This document shows positions 17,316 through 26,001 of a DNA stretch of 64,000 nt, piece after piece; positions within the stretch are counted from its first letter, which is position 1; the number at the start of each line of letters is the position of its first letter. The stretch spans positions 1,736,001 to 1,800,000 of the forward strand of contig NZ_CP011454.1 in the NCBI RefSeq assembly GCF_000695095.2. The letters run 5' to 3'. The notes below the pieces were generated by a model, which saw nothing but the letters and a program-made list of their open reading frames with translations, was not told the origin of the DNA and did not search any database. Made by a program: the position numbers and the translations under genes. Source of the DNA: Gemmatimonas phototrophica (GTDB lineage Bacteria; Gemmatimonadota; Gemmatimonadetes; Gemmatimonadales; Gemmatimonadaceae).

Positions 17316-18779
17316 CTAGGCCGTCTGCCGCAGGTAGGCCACCGACTCGTTGATGCGCGCCAGTGAGCGCTCGCGCCCCACATACAGCAGCACATCAAAA
17401 ATGCCCGGGCTCACCGTGAGACCGGTGAGCGCTACGCGCAGCGGTTGAAAGATTTTGCCGCCGGAAATGCCGCGCTCTTCGGCCAGTTTGCGCAGCCCTT
17501 CTTCCATGTGTGCCGGCTCCCAGTCGGGCAGGCTGGCCAGGCGCTCCTGCGTGGCTTCCAGAATGTCCGCCGCGCCGGCGGCATCCCGCCACTGCTTGCT
17601 CACCGCTTCCGGATCGTACTCGACGCTCTGCACAAAAAACGGTCGTGCCTGTTGCACGATTTCGTCGGTAAGCCGAGCGCGAATACGCAGCAGCTCCAGC
17701 ACGCCACAGAACCACTCGTGGCGTTCGTTGAGCTCCGCCACCGTGGCCAGACCGGCGCGCTCCACCATGGGGGCCACGATCTGTGCCAACTCATTAATGG
17801 GGATGAGCGCCATATGCTGCCCGTTCATCCACTCGAGCTTTTTGGTGTCGAACACCGCGGCTTTGGCGTGCAGCCCGTGCGCGCTGAAGCGCTGAATGAG
17901 CTCGGGCATCTGCATCACTTCGATGTCGTCGCCCGGGGACCAGCCCAGAAGCGCCAGGAAGTTCAGCATCGCTTGCGGCAACAGTCCCTGATGCTGATAG
18001 TCGCCCACCGCCGTGGCACCGTGGCGCTTGGACAGCTTTTTGCCGTCGCTGCCGTGAATCATGGGCACGTGCGCGAACTGCGGCACCTCGGCGCCCAACG
18101 CCCGGTAGAGCAGAATCTGCTTGGGCGTGTTGGAGATGTGATCGTCGCCGCGCATGACCAGCGTTATCGCCATGGCAATGTCATCGCTGACCACGGCCAT
18201 GTTGTACACGGGCGTGCCGTCGGACCGGAGGATGACAAAATCCTCGATGTCCTTGTTGGGGAAGGCAATGCGCCCATGCACGAGGTCCGGCCACTCGGTG
18301 GTTCCTTCGGGGACCTTGAAGCGAATGGCGTACGGTTCGTTGTTCGCGAGCTTCAGCGCGAGGTCCTCCGGGCTCACTTCGGCAAGCGCCCGGTCAAACC
18401 GGAACGTCTCCCCTCGGGCTTCGGCATCAGCGCGAAGCTTTTCCATGACCGACGGCGGCGTGAAGTCACGATATGCGGCACCGGTCTCCAGCAGACGATG
18501 GGCGTCGGCGTAGTGCCGGGCGACGTTGGCGCCCTGGTACACGACCTCTTCGTCCCACGTGAGGCCAAGCCACTCCAGCCCTTCAAAGATGGCGCGGGTG
18601 CTTTCGTCGGTGCTGCGGGCCCGGTCGGTGTCTTCGACGCGGAGCAGGAAGTCGCCGTCGAACTTCTTGGCGTACAGCCAATTGAACAGCGCGGTACGCG
18701 CACCACCCACGTGCAGGAAGCCCGTGGGCGAAGGAGCAAAGCGTACCCGGGGGCGCTTCGCAGGAGTCGCTGCCGTCAT
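17316..18779 (-). CDS. gltX: glutamyl-tRNA synthetase
   Basis: 487 residues from the ATG at 18779; a GTG three codons upstream (18788) is an alternative. Class I synthetase: the HIGH-type motif is in RFAPSPTGFLHVGGARTAL, the conserved LRVEDTDRARS follows, and the KMSKS-type loop is KKLSKRHGA. GDDHISNTPKQILLYRALG and MALIPINEL are also typical of GlxRS. It charges tRNA-Glu for translation; whether it also charges tRNA-Gln (non-discriminating) cannot be decided from the sequence, and neither glnS nor gatCAB is in the window. A tRNA-Ser gene lies 91 bases upstream on the same strand. Confidence 0.95.
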   Translation of the reverse strand: MTAATPAKRPRVRFAPSPTGFLHVGGARTALFNWLYAKKFDGDFLLRVEDTDRARSTDESTRAIFEGLEWLGLTWDEEVVYQGANVARHYADAHRLLETGAAYRDFTPPSVMEKLRADAEARGETFRFDRALAEVSPEDLALKLANNEPYAIRFKVPEGTTEWPDLVHGRIAFPNKDIEDFVILRSDGTPVYNMAVVSDDIAMAITLVMRGDDHISNTPKQILLYRALGAEVPQFAHVPMIHGSDGKKLSKRHGATAVGDYQHQGLLPQAMLNFLALLGWSPGDDIEVMQMPELIQRFSAHGLHAKAAVFDTKKLEWMNGQHMALIPINELAQIVAPMVERAGLATVAELNERHEWFCGVLELLRIRARLTDEIVQQARPFFVQSVEYDPEAVSKQWRDAAGAADILEATQERLASLPDWEPAHMEEGLRKLAEERGISGGKIFQPLRVALTGLTVSPGIFDVLLYVGRERSLARINESVAYLRQTA

Positions 18780-18870
18780 ATGAACCACAGACCGAAGAAG
18801 GTCGAAACGCGACGAAAAGTCCAGACAAAAAAATGCGCGGGCCCGCCGGCAAGCCAGCGGACCCGCGGCA

Positions 18871-18960
18871 CGGAGGGAGCGGGATTCGAACCCGCGATAG
18901 GGGTTGACCCCCTATGCCGGTTTAGCAAACCGGTGCCTTCAGCCTCTCGGCCATCCCTCC
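18871..18960 (-). tRNA. tRNA-Ser (anticodon GCT)
   Basis: On the minus strand an acceptor stem GGAGGGA/TCCCTCC closes a class II tRNA of 90 bases including the discriminator G. The anticodon arm CCGGTTTGCTAAACCGG presents GCT (reads AGC/AGU). A long variable arm (ATAGGGG...CCCCTAT) and the T arm GCGGGTTCGAATCCCGC are intact. CCA is not encoded. Confidence 0.95.
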
Positions 18961-19212
18961 CAACCACACGGATACAGCCAACTGCTTACGAACAAACAGC
19001 TTGTGTATCTCGCGCCGCCTTGGCTCGCAGGAACCACGCGGAGCGGAAATGTAGTGGTAGGCGAGCCGTGGAAGCAATGGCACCCCACCGCAAAAACGGG
19101 TATCGGAGCCGGTTGTGGCCATATCGGTGAAATCCCGACTGCTGGCCCCGAGTGTGCACCTTAGCGTCCACATGAACGCGGTTGCCGCTGTCTGCTACCG
19201 GCTCACTGCCAG

Positions 19213-19234
19213 CTGCTCCCTGCTCCCTCCCTCC
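19213..19234 (+). repeat. short intergenic heptamer repeat (CTGCTCC)
   Basis: Two perfect tandem CTGCTCC heptamers followed by a degenerate CTCCCTCC lie just ahead of dps, in a 288-base gap that otherwise shows nothing I can name. It resembles other intergenic period-seven words near 58215 and 39484. Confidence 0.5.
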
Positions 19235-19248
19235 AATCGGAGTGCCAC

Positions 19249-19752
19249 ATGTCGAAAGCCGCTCTCGAACCCCCCCATCGCACCCGTGTCGATCTTCCAC
19301 AGGACACCCTCGTGGCCATTGGGCTCATTCTCAACGAACGACTGGCGGATGTTCTCGATCTTGAACGGCAGGCCAAGCAGGCGCATTGGAATGTGCGGGG
19401 CGCCCGCTTCCAGCCCTTGCACCAACTGTTCGACGCCGTAGCGGCGTTGGCGGTTGGCTGGGCCGACGATCTCGCCGAACGCGCCGTGCAGCTCGGGTGT
19501 GTGGCCGAAGGCACGCTGCAGGCCGTATCGGCCCGTTCGGAACTGCCCGTCTGTCCGCTCAACGTGAACAGTGCCGACGAATGGCTTCACGTCATTGCGG
19601 AAGCGCTGGCGTTTTGTGCCAACGCTGCCCGGGCGGACATCAAGGAGGCGGCCGCGGCCGACGATGACATTACCGCGGATCTGCTGACGCGCATTACCGG
19701 CGAAGCCGACAAGCAGTTGTGGTTTGTGGAAGCGCACCTCGACCAGTCCTGA
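19249..19752 (+). CDS. dps: DNA-protection ferritin-like protein Dps
   Basis: 167 residues, typical Dps length. The ferroxidase site region QAKQAHWNVRGARFQPLHQLFD (His in AHWN, then the LHQLFD helix) and the partner acidic residues in WADDLAERAVQLG match Dps family dodecamers, where the centre forms between subunits. The C-terminal helix has DLLTRITGEADKQLWFVEAHL. Dps stores iron using peroxide and can coat DNA in starvation or oxidative stress. The N-terminal tail (about 15 residues) has few basic residues, so DNA binding is uncertain. Transcribed alone; it is convergent with the propeller gene that ends at 19789. Confidence 0.93.
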   Translation: MSKAALEPPHRTRVDLPQDTLVAIGLILNERLADVLDLERQAKQAHWNVRGARFQPLHQLFDAVAALAVGWADDLAERAVQLGCVAEGTLQAVSARSELPVCPLNVNSADEWLHVIAEALAFCANAARADIKEAAAADDDITADLLTRITGEADKQLWFVEAHLDQS

Positions 19753-19788
19753 CAGACGGGTAGCCCGGTGGCGCCAGCGCGTGGCGGG

Positions 19789-20856
19789 CTAGAAGTCCAG
19801 CCGCCAGAGTTTGCCGTTCGCGCCACCAATCCAGACCGTCCGGCCGGCGGCCGACACGCCGGCCGTGACCGTGCTGGTAATGGTGGTCCAGCTACGCCCT
19901 TCATCCAGGGTGTAAAAGGCACCACCAAAGCCCACGGCGACCGCAACACCGGGCCCGGCGCCCGGAACCCAGGTCACTCCGGCCAATGCGCCAGGAAGGG
20001 GCGGGCGGGGGCGCATTTCCCAGGTGCGGCCGGCATCGCGGGTAATGCCCACCACCGACTGTGACGTATCGGTACGCAGCCGGTTGATATCGGCACCCAC
20101 GGCAATGCCCAGGGTGGCGTTGGCAAACGAAAGCCCCGTCATCCCGGCGGCGGTGCCCCGGGTGAACGGGGTGTTCTCCACGATCCAGCTGCGCCCCGCG
20201 TCGCGGCTGCGAAACAGCCGAGCTCCCGGCGCACCGGTGGCGACAAACACGGTGTTGGCGTCGCCGTGCACCACGCAGAGTCCACTGGCGGCAAAGGCCC
20301 CCTCACCGGGGAGCGGCGTCGGCACGGCGGCCGGAGCAAGCAGCGTCCAGGTGGCCCCGGCGTCGTCGGTTCGCAGCAGGTTCGTGCGCTTCTGCGATGC
20401 GTCGCCGTAGGCTACGCCCGTTGTGCCGTTGCCAAAGGAAAAACAGTCGTAGAACGCCGCGCTGTCCGGATTGAGGAACTGTAATCGCCACGAGGCGCCA
20501 CCATTGGTGGTACGATAAATGCGCGATTTGCTGCCGTCCCCCGATGACAGAATCCAGGCACTGTCCGCACTCACCGCGTGGATGTCGCGATATTCGAGCG
20601 TGTCCCCGGCCGGCGTTTCAAAACGCTCCCAGGTCCGCCCGCCGTCGCGCGAGCGCAGCACGGTGCCCTTGTGCCCTGAGGCCCACACCACCTGCTCGTT
20701 CACGGCGTGTACCGCCTGCACCAGCGCGCTGGCCGCGCTGGGAAGCTCCACGATGCGCGGGGGCGTTGACGGGCCGGCTTGCGCTCCGGCGGAAACGCCA
20801 ATCGCCGCCGAAAAGACGGCGGCGATTGTCACTGGAACGTACGTGCGTGTGTGCAT
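19789..20856 (-). CDS. exported YCF48/BNR-type beta-propeller protein
   Basis: 355 residues from the ATG at 20856, with a signal peptide ending SAGAQA (about residue 27). At least six BNR/Asp-box repeats occur: RSRDGGRTWE, RTTNGGASWR, RTDDAGATWT, RSRDAGRSWI, TRDAGRTWE and LDEGRSWT. This is the Ycf48-like or sialidase-type propeller; here it should be a periplasmic or surface binding scaffold. The photosystem II assembly label often given to such proteins does not apply, because no photosynthesis genes are present. An upstream extension of the frame would run into the tRNA-Ser gene, which supports the 20856 start. Confidence 0.85.
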   Translation of the reverse strand: MHTRTYVPVTIAAVFSAAIGVSAGAQAGPSTPPRIVELPSAASALVQAVHAVNEQVVWASGHKGTVLRSRDGGRTWERFETPAGDTLEYRDIHAVSADSAWILSSGDGSKSRIYRTTNGGASWRLQFLNPDSAAFYDCFSFGNGTTGVAYGDASQKRTNLLRTDDAGATWTLLAPAAVPTPLPGEGAFAASGLCVVHGDANTVFVATGAPGARLFRSRDAGRSWIVENTPFTRGTAAGMTGLSFANATLGIAVGADINRLRTDTSQSVVGITRDAGRTWEMRPRPPLPGALAGVTWVPGAGPGVAVAVGFGGAFYTLDEGRSWTTITSTVTAGVSAAGRTVWIGGANGKLWRLDF

Positions 20857-20858
20857 AG

Positions 20859-20945
20859 CGGGGGGAGTGGGATTCGAACCCACGGTACCCTTTCAGGTAC
20901 GCCGGTTTTCAAGACCGGAGCCATAAACCACTCGACCATCCCCCC
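20859..20945 (-). tRNA. tRNA-Ser (anticodon TGA)
   Basis: 87 bases on the minus strand: acceptor GGGGGGA/TCCCCCC, anticodon arm CCGGTCTTGAAAACCGG with TGA (reads UCN codons), a long variable arm (GTACCTGAAAGGGTAC) and T arm GTGGGTTCGAATCCCAC. Only two bases separate it from the propeller start, so the propeller gene may be transcribed through the tRNA. CCA is not encoded. Confidence 0.95.
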
Positions 20946-20997
20946 GGGGCGGCCCGACCACGACCGCAGCGAAATGTAGTGAGGGGACGGCCCGGCG

Positions 20998-21501
20998 TCA
21001 CGCCGCGACTTTCTGGCTCGCCTTCAGGGCCATACCAAGCACCGACGCCATCTGGTGCAAGTACGCCATGTGTTCATCGGTCCACGCCTTCTGCTCGCCG
21101 CAGTGTTCGCAGCAGAGCACCATGGTGGGCTCGTCACGCACCAGCACCACATGGTCCAGCAGGGAGCGGATATCCAGCGGGGTGAAATAGATCTCGTCGA
21201 AGCAGGAGGTGGCGGGGTGCGTCAGCGCGTCCGGGGCCACGATCTTGAGATCATGACGAATGGCCGCGAAGTAGTCGCCAAAATCCTCCTCCTTGAGCGT
21301 CACGCCGCGAGAGACCGAGCCGTCCCGCGAGTCAAACAGACAGTCGCTGGTAATGGCATCCTTCAACGACGAAAACGTCCAGACGCTGGCGCGGGTAGCG
21401 CCCACATTCTCCACAATGTCGCGGCACACCGCTTCGTAAAACTCCGCAAGTGCTGCGGGATCCTTCTTGACTGCTCCAAGTGCCTGACGGGCACGCTGCA
21501 T
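20998..21501 (-). CDS. GAF-domain sensory protein
   Basis: 167 residues, essentially one GAF domain: AEFYEAVCRDIVENVGATRASVW at the N-terminus, SCLFDSRDGSVSRGVTLKEEDF-like strand/loop region in the middle, PLDIRSLLDHVVLVRDEPTMVLCCEHC, and a final helix WTDEHMAYLHQMASVLGMAL. The order fits stand-alone GAF proteins that bind small ligands or regulate partner enzymes. No output domain is present. Cys residues in LCCEHCGE could bind a metal or act in redox sensing, but this is not shown. It is divergent from the monooxygenase operon (158-base gap), so a regulatory link is possible but unproven. Confidence 0.75.
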   Translation of the reverse strand: MQRARQALGAVKKDPAALAEFYEAVCRDIVENVGATRASVWTFSSLKDAITSDCLFDSRDGSVSRGVTLKEEDFGDYFAAIRHDLKIVAPDALTHPATSCFDEIYFTPLDIRSLLDHVVLVRDEPTMVLCCEHCGEQKAWTDEHMAYLHQMASVLGMALKASQKVAA

Positions 21502-21659
21502 GATTCCGTTCTCCGCGGAAAGGGTTTGCAGAGAAGTGTCGGCAGAAGGGACGCCGGGCTTAATTCCCTGCGCTCGCCACCGGTCGGGATCCTCGGGGGC
21601 TACCTTACCACGAGCATAATCCCGCGATATCAGTCATCATCCCGCGGTCCGGAGCCCCC

Positions 21660-23168
21660 GTGGAGCAGCTCGACGTTCTCATTATTGGCGCAGGCCTTTC
21701 CGGTATCAGCGCCGCCTGGCATCTCCAAATGGAATGCCCGGCGTTGTCATACGCCATTGTCGAGGGACGCGAACGGATGGGCGGCACCTGGGACCTGTTC
21801 CGCTATCCAGGCATTCGCTCCGATTCCGACATGTACACCCTCGGCTATCGCTTCCGCCCCTGGCGGCACGCGAAGGCCATCGCCGACGGCCCGTCCATCA
21901 AGGCGTACATCGAAGACACCGCGCGTGAATCGGGAGTTGATCGTCGCATTCGTTTTCAGCACCGGCTGGTGCGCGCGGAGTGGTCGTCGTCGTCGGCTCT
22001 GTGGACAGTGACCTTGGAAGTGGGTGCTGATCGGCACCTGGAGCAGCTGCAGGCGCGTTTCGTATTCAGCTGCGCCGGCTACTACGACTACGCGCTGGGC
22101 TATACGCCACAGTGGCCGGGTATGGCGGAGTTCACAGGCACCGTGGTGCACCCGCAGCACTGGCCAGACGGGTTGGACTATGCCGGCAAGCGCGTGGTGG
22201 TCATTGGCAGCGGCGCCACGGCGGTCACGCTGGTACCGGCCATGGCCATGGGGCCGCGCGCTGCTGCCCACGTCACCATGTTGCAACGCTCTCCCACCTA
22301 CATCGCCACGTTGCCGTCGGAAGACGCGATGGCCACGGCCCTGCGACGTGTCTTCCCCTCGCGTGTGGCGTATGCGTTGACACGCTGGAAGAACGTTGCC
22401 CGCAGCATGTTCTACTACCGTCTGGCGCGCTCGCAACCGGAGCTTTTCAAACGGGGCCTGCGGACGGAAGCACGCAAGCAGTTGGGGAAGGACTATCCGG
22501 TGGATACCCACTTTTCACCGCGCTACCAGCCATGGGACGAGCGCCTCTGCATGGTCCCAGATGGCGATCTGTTTCAGGTGATCCGCGAAGGACGCGCGTC
22601 GGTTGTAACGGACACGATTGCCCGGTTTGATGCCACGGGGATTGTGCTGGAATCGGGCGCGCGCGTGGATGCCGACATCATTGTCACGGCAACGGGGCTG
22701 CGCATGGCGATTCTCTCGGGCGTGTCGCTGGTGGTAGACGGAACGCCCGTCGATTTCGGCCGCACGTTGCTCTACAAAGGCATGATGCTGAGCGACGTAC
22801 CCAACATCGCGGCGTCAGTGGGGTACACCAACGCCTCGTGGACGCTCAAGAGTGACCTCATTGCACAGCATGTCTGTCGCCTGCTCAACTACATGCAGGC
22901 GCATCGCTATCGCCAGGTCACGCCTCGCCGAGAGCCGGGAATGGAGGAAACGCCTGTGTTTGATTTCACCTCCGGGTATGTACAGCGCGCTGCGTCGCAG
23001 TTGCCTCGGCAGGGTACACGGGCACCGTGGCGGTTGTATCAGAACTACGTGAAGGATCTGCTGTCGCTCCGCTACGGACGCGTGAACGATCCGGCGCTTG
23101 AGTTCCGCGCACAGGCCTCGTCCGCCGTGAACGCCGCTCCGGAGATCCAGAGGGCGGGGCATGCGTAA
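21660..23168 (+). CDS. flavin-containing (Baeyer-Villiger type) monooxygenase
   Basis: 502 residues from a GTG at 21660 with GGAG a few bases ahead. FAD-binding Rossmann motif IIGAGLSGISAAWHL is at residues 8-22, followed by GGTWDLFRYPGIRSDSD. The Baeyer-Villiger fingerprint FxGxxxHxxxW is present as FTGTVVHPQHW, and a second dinucleotide motif VVVIGSGATAV binds NADPH. The C-terminus contains VTATGLRM and YVQRAASQLPRQGTRAPWR, as in AlmA/EthA/MymA-like enzymes. Such enzymes insert oxygen next to a ketone or hydroxylate long alkyl chains. It overlaps the SDR gene by eight bases; with the SDR and hydrolase this fits an alcohol-to-ketone-to-ester-to-products route. The substrate is not determinable here. 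Confidence 0.88.
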   Translation: MEQLDVLIIGAGLSGISAAWHLQMECPALSYAIVEGRERMGGTWDLFRYPGIRSDSDMYTLGYRFRPWRHAKAIADGPSIKAYIEDTARESGVDRRIRFQHRLVRAEWSSSSALWTVTLEVGADRHLEQLQARFVFSCAGYYDYALGYTPQWPGMAEFTGTVVHPQHWPDGLDYAGKRVVVIGSGATAVTLVPAMAMGPRAAAHVTMLQRSPTYIATLPSEDAMATALRRVFPSRVAYALTRWKNVARSMFYYRLARSQPELFKRGLRTEARKQLGKDYPVDTHFSPRYQPWDERLCMVPDGDLFQVIREGRASVVTDTIARFDATGIVLESGARVDADIIVTATGLRMAILSGVSLVVDGTPVDFGRTLLYKGMMLSDVPNIAASVGYTNASWTLKSDLIAQHVCRLLNYMQAHRYRQVTPRREPGMEETPVFDFTSGYVQRAASQLPRQGTRAPWRLYQNYVKDLLSLRYGRVNDPALEFRAQASSAVNAAPEIQRAGHA

Positions 23169-23979
23169 TCGTCTGTCGCTTCGCGACCGGACAGCGGTCA
23201 TTACCGGTGCCGGCAGCGGGATTGGACGCGCGTTGGCACAGTCGCTGGCGCAGCGTGGCTGCCATTTGGCGCTGGTCGATGTGAACGCACACACGCTGGC
23301 GGAGACGGTGGCGCTGCTGCCTACCGGAGTGCGCATATCGCAGCATGTCTTTGACGTCGCAAACCGCGACGTAGTGGCGGCGTTTCCAGTGGCCGTGGTT
23401 GATGCCCACGGCGGGGCCGATGTGCTGATCAACAACGCGGGGGTCGCGCTTGGTGGCACCTTCGAAATGGTGTCCGAGGAAGACTTTGACTGGCTCTTTG
23501 GCATCAACTTCCACGGGGTGGTGCGCATGACCCGTGCCTTTCTGCCATTGCTGCGGGCCCGTCCGGAGGCGCAGCTCGTGAATATCTCCAGCATCTTCGG
23601 CATTGTGGCACCGGCCGAACAGGTGGCATATGCGGCGAGCAAGTTTGCCGTGCGCGGATTTTCGGAAGCGCTTCGCCACGAGCTGGAGGGGAGTTCCGTG
23701 GGCGTGACCGTCGTGCACCCCGGTGGGATCCGCACGAACATTTCCGACAGTGCGCGGGCACCGCAGGGCGCTGAGGCGGCAGAGGTGCAGCGCCGACGTG
23801 AGGCGTTTCGCAAATTTCTGCGAATGCCGCCGGAGCAGGCCGGTGAAATCATTGTGCAGGCGATTGAACGGCGCCGGAAGCGGGTGCTGGTAGGGAGTGA
23901 TGCGGTCGGCCTCTCGCTGCTGTCGCGCGTGGCGCCGGTCTCGTACTGGTCCCTCATGGCGAAAGGACTGCCCAAGTGA
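23161..23979 (+). CDS. short-chain dehydrogenase/reductase
   Basis: 272 residues. Classical SDR motifs in order: TGAGSGIGRALA (cofactor binding, about 16-27), NNAGVAL, the catalytic Ser in VNISSIFG, and YAASK (Tyr-x-x-x-Lys). Asp following the second beta strand (LALVDVN) suggests NAD over NADP. The tail AIERRRKRVLVGSDA is seen in SDRs from mycolic-acid and long-chain lipid operons. It overlaps the monooxygenase gene upstream by eight bases and the hydrolase gene downstream by four, so all three are translationally coupled. Likely oxidises or reduces the alcohol/ketone partner of the monooxygenase. Confidence 0.9.
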   Translation: MRNRLSLRDRTAVITGAGSGIGRALAQSLAQRGCHLALVDVNAHTLAETVALLPTGVRISQHVFDVANRDVVAAFPVAVVDAHGGADVLINNAGVALGGTFEMVSEEDFDWLFGINFHGVVRMTRAFLPLLRARPEAQLVNISSIFGIVAPAEQVAYAASKFAVRGFSEALRHELEGSSVGVTVVHPGGIRTNISDSARAPQGAEAAEVQRRREAFRKFLRMPPEQAGEIIVQAIERRRKRVLVGSDAVGLSLLSRVAPVSYWSLMAKGLPK

Positions 23980-24926
23980 ACGTGACGACGGTGCTGGTCA
24001 CGGTGCTTGTCTCGGCGTTGGTGGTCGGGTTGGCATTGGTGCTGTTTGCCGCCTCCACTTCCCGACGCGTGGAGCGTGCGCTCCCACCCACAGGAAACTT
24101 TGTAGAGGTAGACGGCGCGCGTATTCACTACGTGGAGGATGGCAACGGACCACTTACGCTGTTATTGGTCCATGGCTTGGGGGGAAACGCCGGGCACTTC
24201 ACCCACTCGCTCGTTGAGCGGCTCGCCCGCGAGTATCGGGTCATTGTCATGGAGCGTCCGGGCTCCGGCTATTCCTCCCGCGCGCCCGGGGCCGCTGCCG
24301 GACCCATAGCGCAGGCGCAAACGGTCGCGGCCTTCATTCGCGCCCTGGGACTCGATCGACCGGTGCTTGTTGGGCATTCGTTGGGAGGGGCCGTATCTCT
24401 GGCGACGGCCATCGCAGAGCCGTCCCTGGTACGCGCCCTGGCCCTCGTCGCGCCGCTCACCATGCTCCCCTCGGAGCCCCCGGCGGTGTTCAAGGGATTG
24501 GCGGTGGCCAGTCCACTGCTGCGCACCATGATTGGCTGGACCCTCGCGCTCCCGCTGTCGATTGCACGCCGGGAGGTCACCCTCACCGCGATCTTCGGTC
24601 CCGAGCCGGTCCCCCGCGACTTTGCAATTGGTGGCGGCGGTGTACTCGCCATGCGTCCGAAGGCGTTTGTCTCTACCTCCACGGATTTCATGGCGGTGCC
24701 CGGGGACATGCCGGCGCTCATGCAGGCCTATGGGGCAATGCGTGTGCCGGTGTCGGTGCTGTACGGCACGCACGATCGTATCCTCGACCCGGCGCTGCAT
24801 GGCGACGCCTTCCGGGCCCTCCTCCCGCAGGTGCGCCTGGAATACGTGGACGGGGCAGGGCATATGTTGCCGCTCACCGTCCCGGAGCAGGTCGCGAGCT
24901 TCGTGCGAGCCGTGGCCCAGGGGTAA
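23976..24926 (+). CDS. membrane-anchored alpha/beta hydrolase
   Basis: 316 residues from the GTG at 23976 (GTGA overlap with the SDR stop). A hydrophobic N-terminal segment (about 4-25) anchors or exports it. The alpha/beta-hydrolase core has LLVHGLGGNAGHF (oxyanion loop), the nucleophile elbow VGHSLGGAVSLA, an acid in YGTHDRILDP and the catalytic His in DGAGHMLPL. The active site should lie on the outer side of the membrane if the first segment is a signal anchor, whereas the two partner oxidoreductases look cytosolic; the topology deserves attention. Probably an esterase or lipase that cleaves the ester made by the monooxygenase; substrate unknown. Confidence 0.87.
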   Translation: MNVTTVLVTVLVSALVVGLALVLFAASTSRRVERALPPTGNFVEVDGARIHYVEDGNGPLTLLLVHGLGGNAGHFTHSLVERLAREYRVIVMERPGSGYSSRAPGAAAGPIAQAQTVAAFIRALGLDRPVLVGHSLGGAVSLATAIAEPSLVRALALVAPLTMLPSEPPAVFKGLAVASPLLRTMIGWTLALPLSIARREVTLTAIFGPEPVPRDFAIGGGGVLAMRPKAFVSTSTDFMAVPGDMPALMQAYGAMRVPVSVLYGTHDRILDPALHGDAFRALLPQVRLEYVDGAGHMLPLTVPEQVASFVRAVAQG

Positions 24927-24958
24927 CGGCGCGGCGCCCCCCAAGTCATTTTTGTCAC

Positions 24959-25969
24959 ATGCCAGAGCTTCGCAAACCCTATTTGTTGTATCTGGGCGAC
25001 GCCCAGTATCCCACCGACGCCAAGACGGCGTGCGGCCTTCGTGATTGGTGCCGCACCGATGTCGTGGGTGAATGGAGTCTCCCGGCGGCCACGGTCAGTG
25101 TGGGCGTCCCGCGACTGTCGCCAGCGGATGCCGCGGCGCAAGGGGCGGGCAGTCTGGTCATTGGCATCGCGTCGGTAGGGGGGAAGCTCCCCGACGCCTG
25201 GGTGCCTGACCTATTGGCGGCCATTGAGAGTGGTCTCGATATCGTAAGTGGCATGCACACCCGGCTCACCAGCTTTCCGGCGCTGGTGCAGGCCGCGGCG
25301 GCGCGTGGCGTGCGCCTGGTGGATGTGCGGCACAGCGACCAGACCTTTCCTGCCGGCACCGGCGCCAAACGGACAGGGATGCGCATTGCCACGGTGGGCA
25401 CCGACTGCGCACTGGGTAAAAAGTATTCGGCGCTGGCGCTCACCAATGCGTTGCACGCGCGGGGGCAGAAGGCCACGTTCCGGGCGACCGGACAAACCGG
25501 CATCATGATTGCCGGCAGCGGCGTGGCCATTGATGCCGTGGTGGCCGACTTCATTGCCGGCGCCGCCGAAACGCTGTCGCCCGACAACGACCCCGATCAC
25601 TACGATGTCATTGAGGGGCAGGGAGCGCTCTTTCACCCCGCCTACGCCGGGGTGACGCTGGGGTTGCTGCACGGGTCGCAACCCGACTGGATTGTGCTCT
25701 GTCACGATCCCAGCCGCAAAACCATCGAGTACCGCCCCGACTTCCCCATCCCCCCGCTGGGGGAAGCGGCCAAGCACTACCTGCAGGCGGCCCGCATTAC
25801 CAATCGGGCGGTGCGGCTGGCCGGCGTGTCCATCAACTCCTCGTCGCTCAGCGACACCGAGTGGGACGAGTACCGGGACGTGGTGAGTCGCGAACTCGGG
25901 GTGCCGGTGTGCGACCCCCTGCGCGGCGGGCTGGACCCGATCGTTTCCCGGGTTCTTGGTGTAGAATGA
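24959..25969 (+). CDS. DUF1611 family protein (DgcN-like N-acyltransferase)
   Basis: 336 residues. The N-terminal part (1-140) has IGIASVGGKLPDAW and GLDIVSGMHTRL; the C-terminal part begins TGMRIATVGTDCALGKK, a P-loop-like turn, and contains FRATGQTGIMIAGSG and YDVIEGQGALFHPAYAG, all hallmarks of DUF1611. Some members have been shown to acetylate D-glutamate (DgcN), usually beside the dipeptide epimerase-like DgcA. No DgcA partner is here, so the D-amino-acid role is possible but not supported by context. Starts 32 bases after the hydrolase gene and could be a fourth member of that operon. Confidence 0.8.
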   Translation: MPELRKPYLLYLGDAQYPTDAKTACGLRDWCRTDVVGEWSLPAATVSVGVPRLSPADAAAQGAGSLVIGIASVGGKLPDAWVPDLLAAIESGLDIVSGMHTRLTSFPALVQAAAARGVRLVDVRHSDQTFPAGTGAKRTGMRIATVGTDCALGKKYSALALTNALHARGQKATFRATGQTGIMIAGSGVAIDAVVADFIAGAAETLSPDNDPDHYDVIEGQGALFHPAYAGVTLGLLHGSQPDWIVLCHDPSRKTIEYRPDFPIPPLGEAAKHYLQAARITNRAVRLAGVSINSSSLSDTEWDEYRDVVSRELGVPVCDPLRGGLDPIVSRVLGVE

Positions 25970-26001
25970 AGACGTAGGGTTTCCTCAACCGACTTGAGCA
26001 T

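Noticed and set aside
17445-19130. Plus-strand frame of about 561 codons over gltX and the tRNA-Ser
   Set aside because: Runs through a tRNA gene and the antisense of a certain synthetase gene.
19761-19791. TAGCCCG/CGGGCTA hairpin between dps and the propeller gene as terminator
   Set aside because: Only seven pairs, no T tract, and it overlaps the propeller stop codon.
19789-20856. Label photosystem II assembly factor for the BNR propeller
   Set aside because: Only the propeller fold is shared; no photosynthesis genes in the window.
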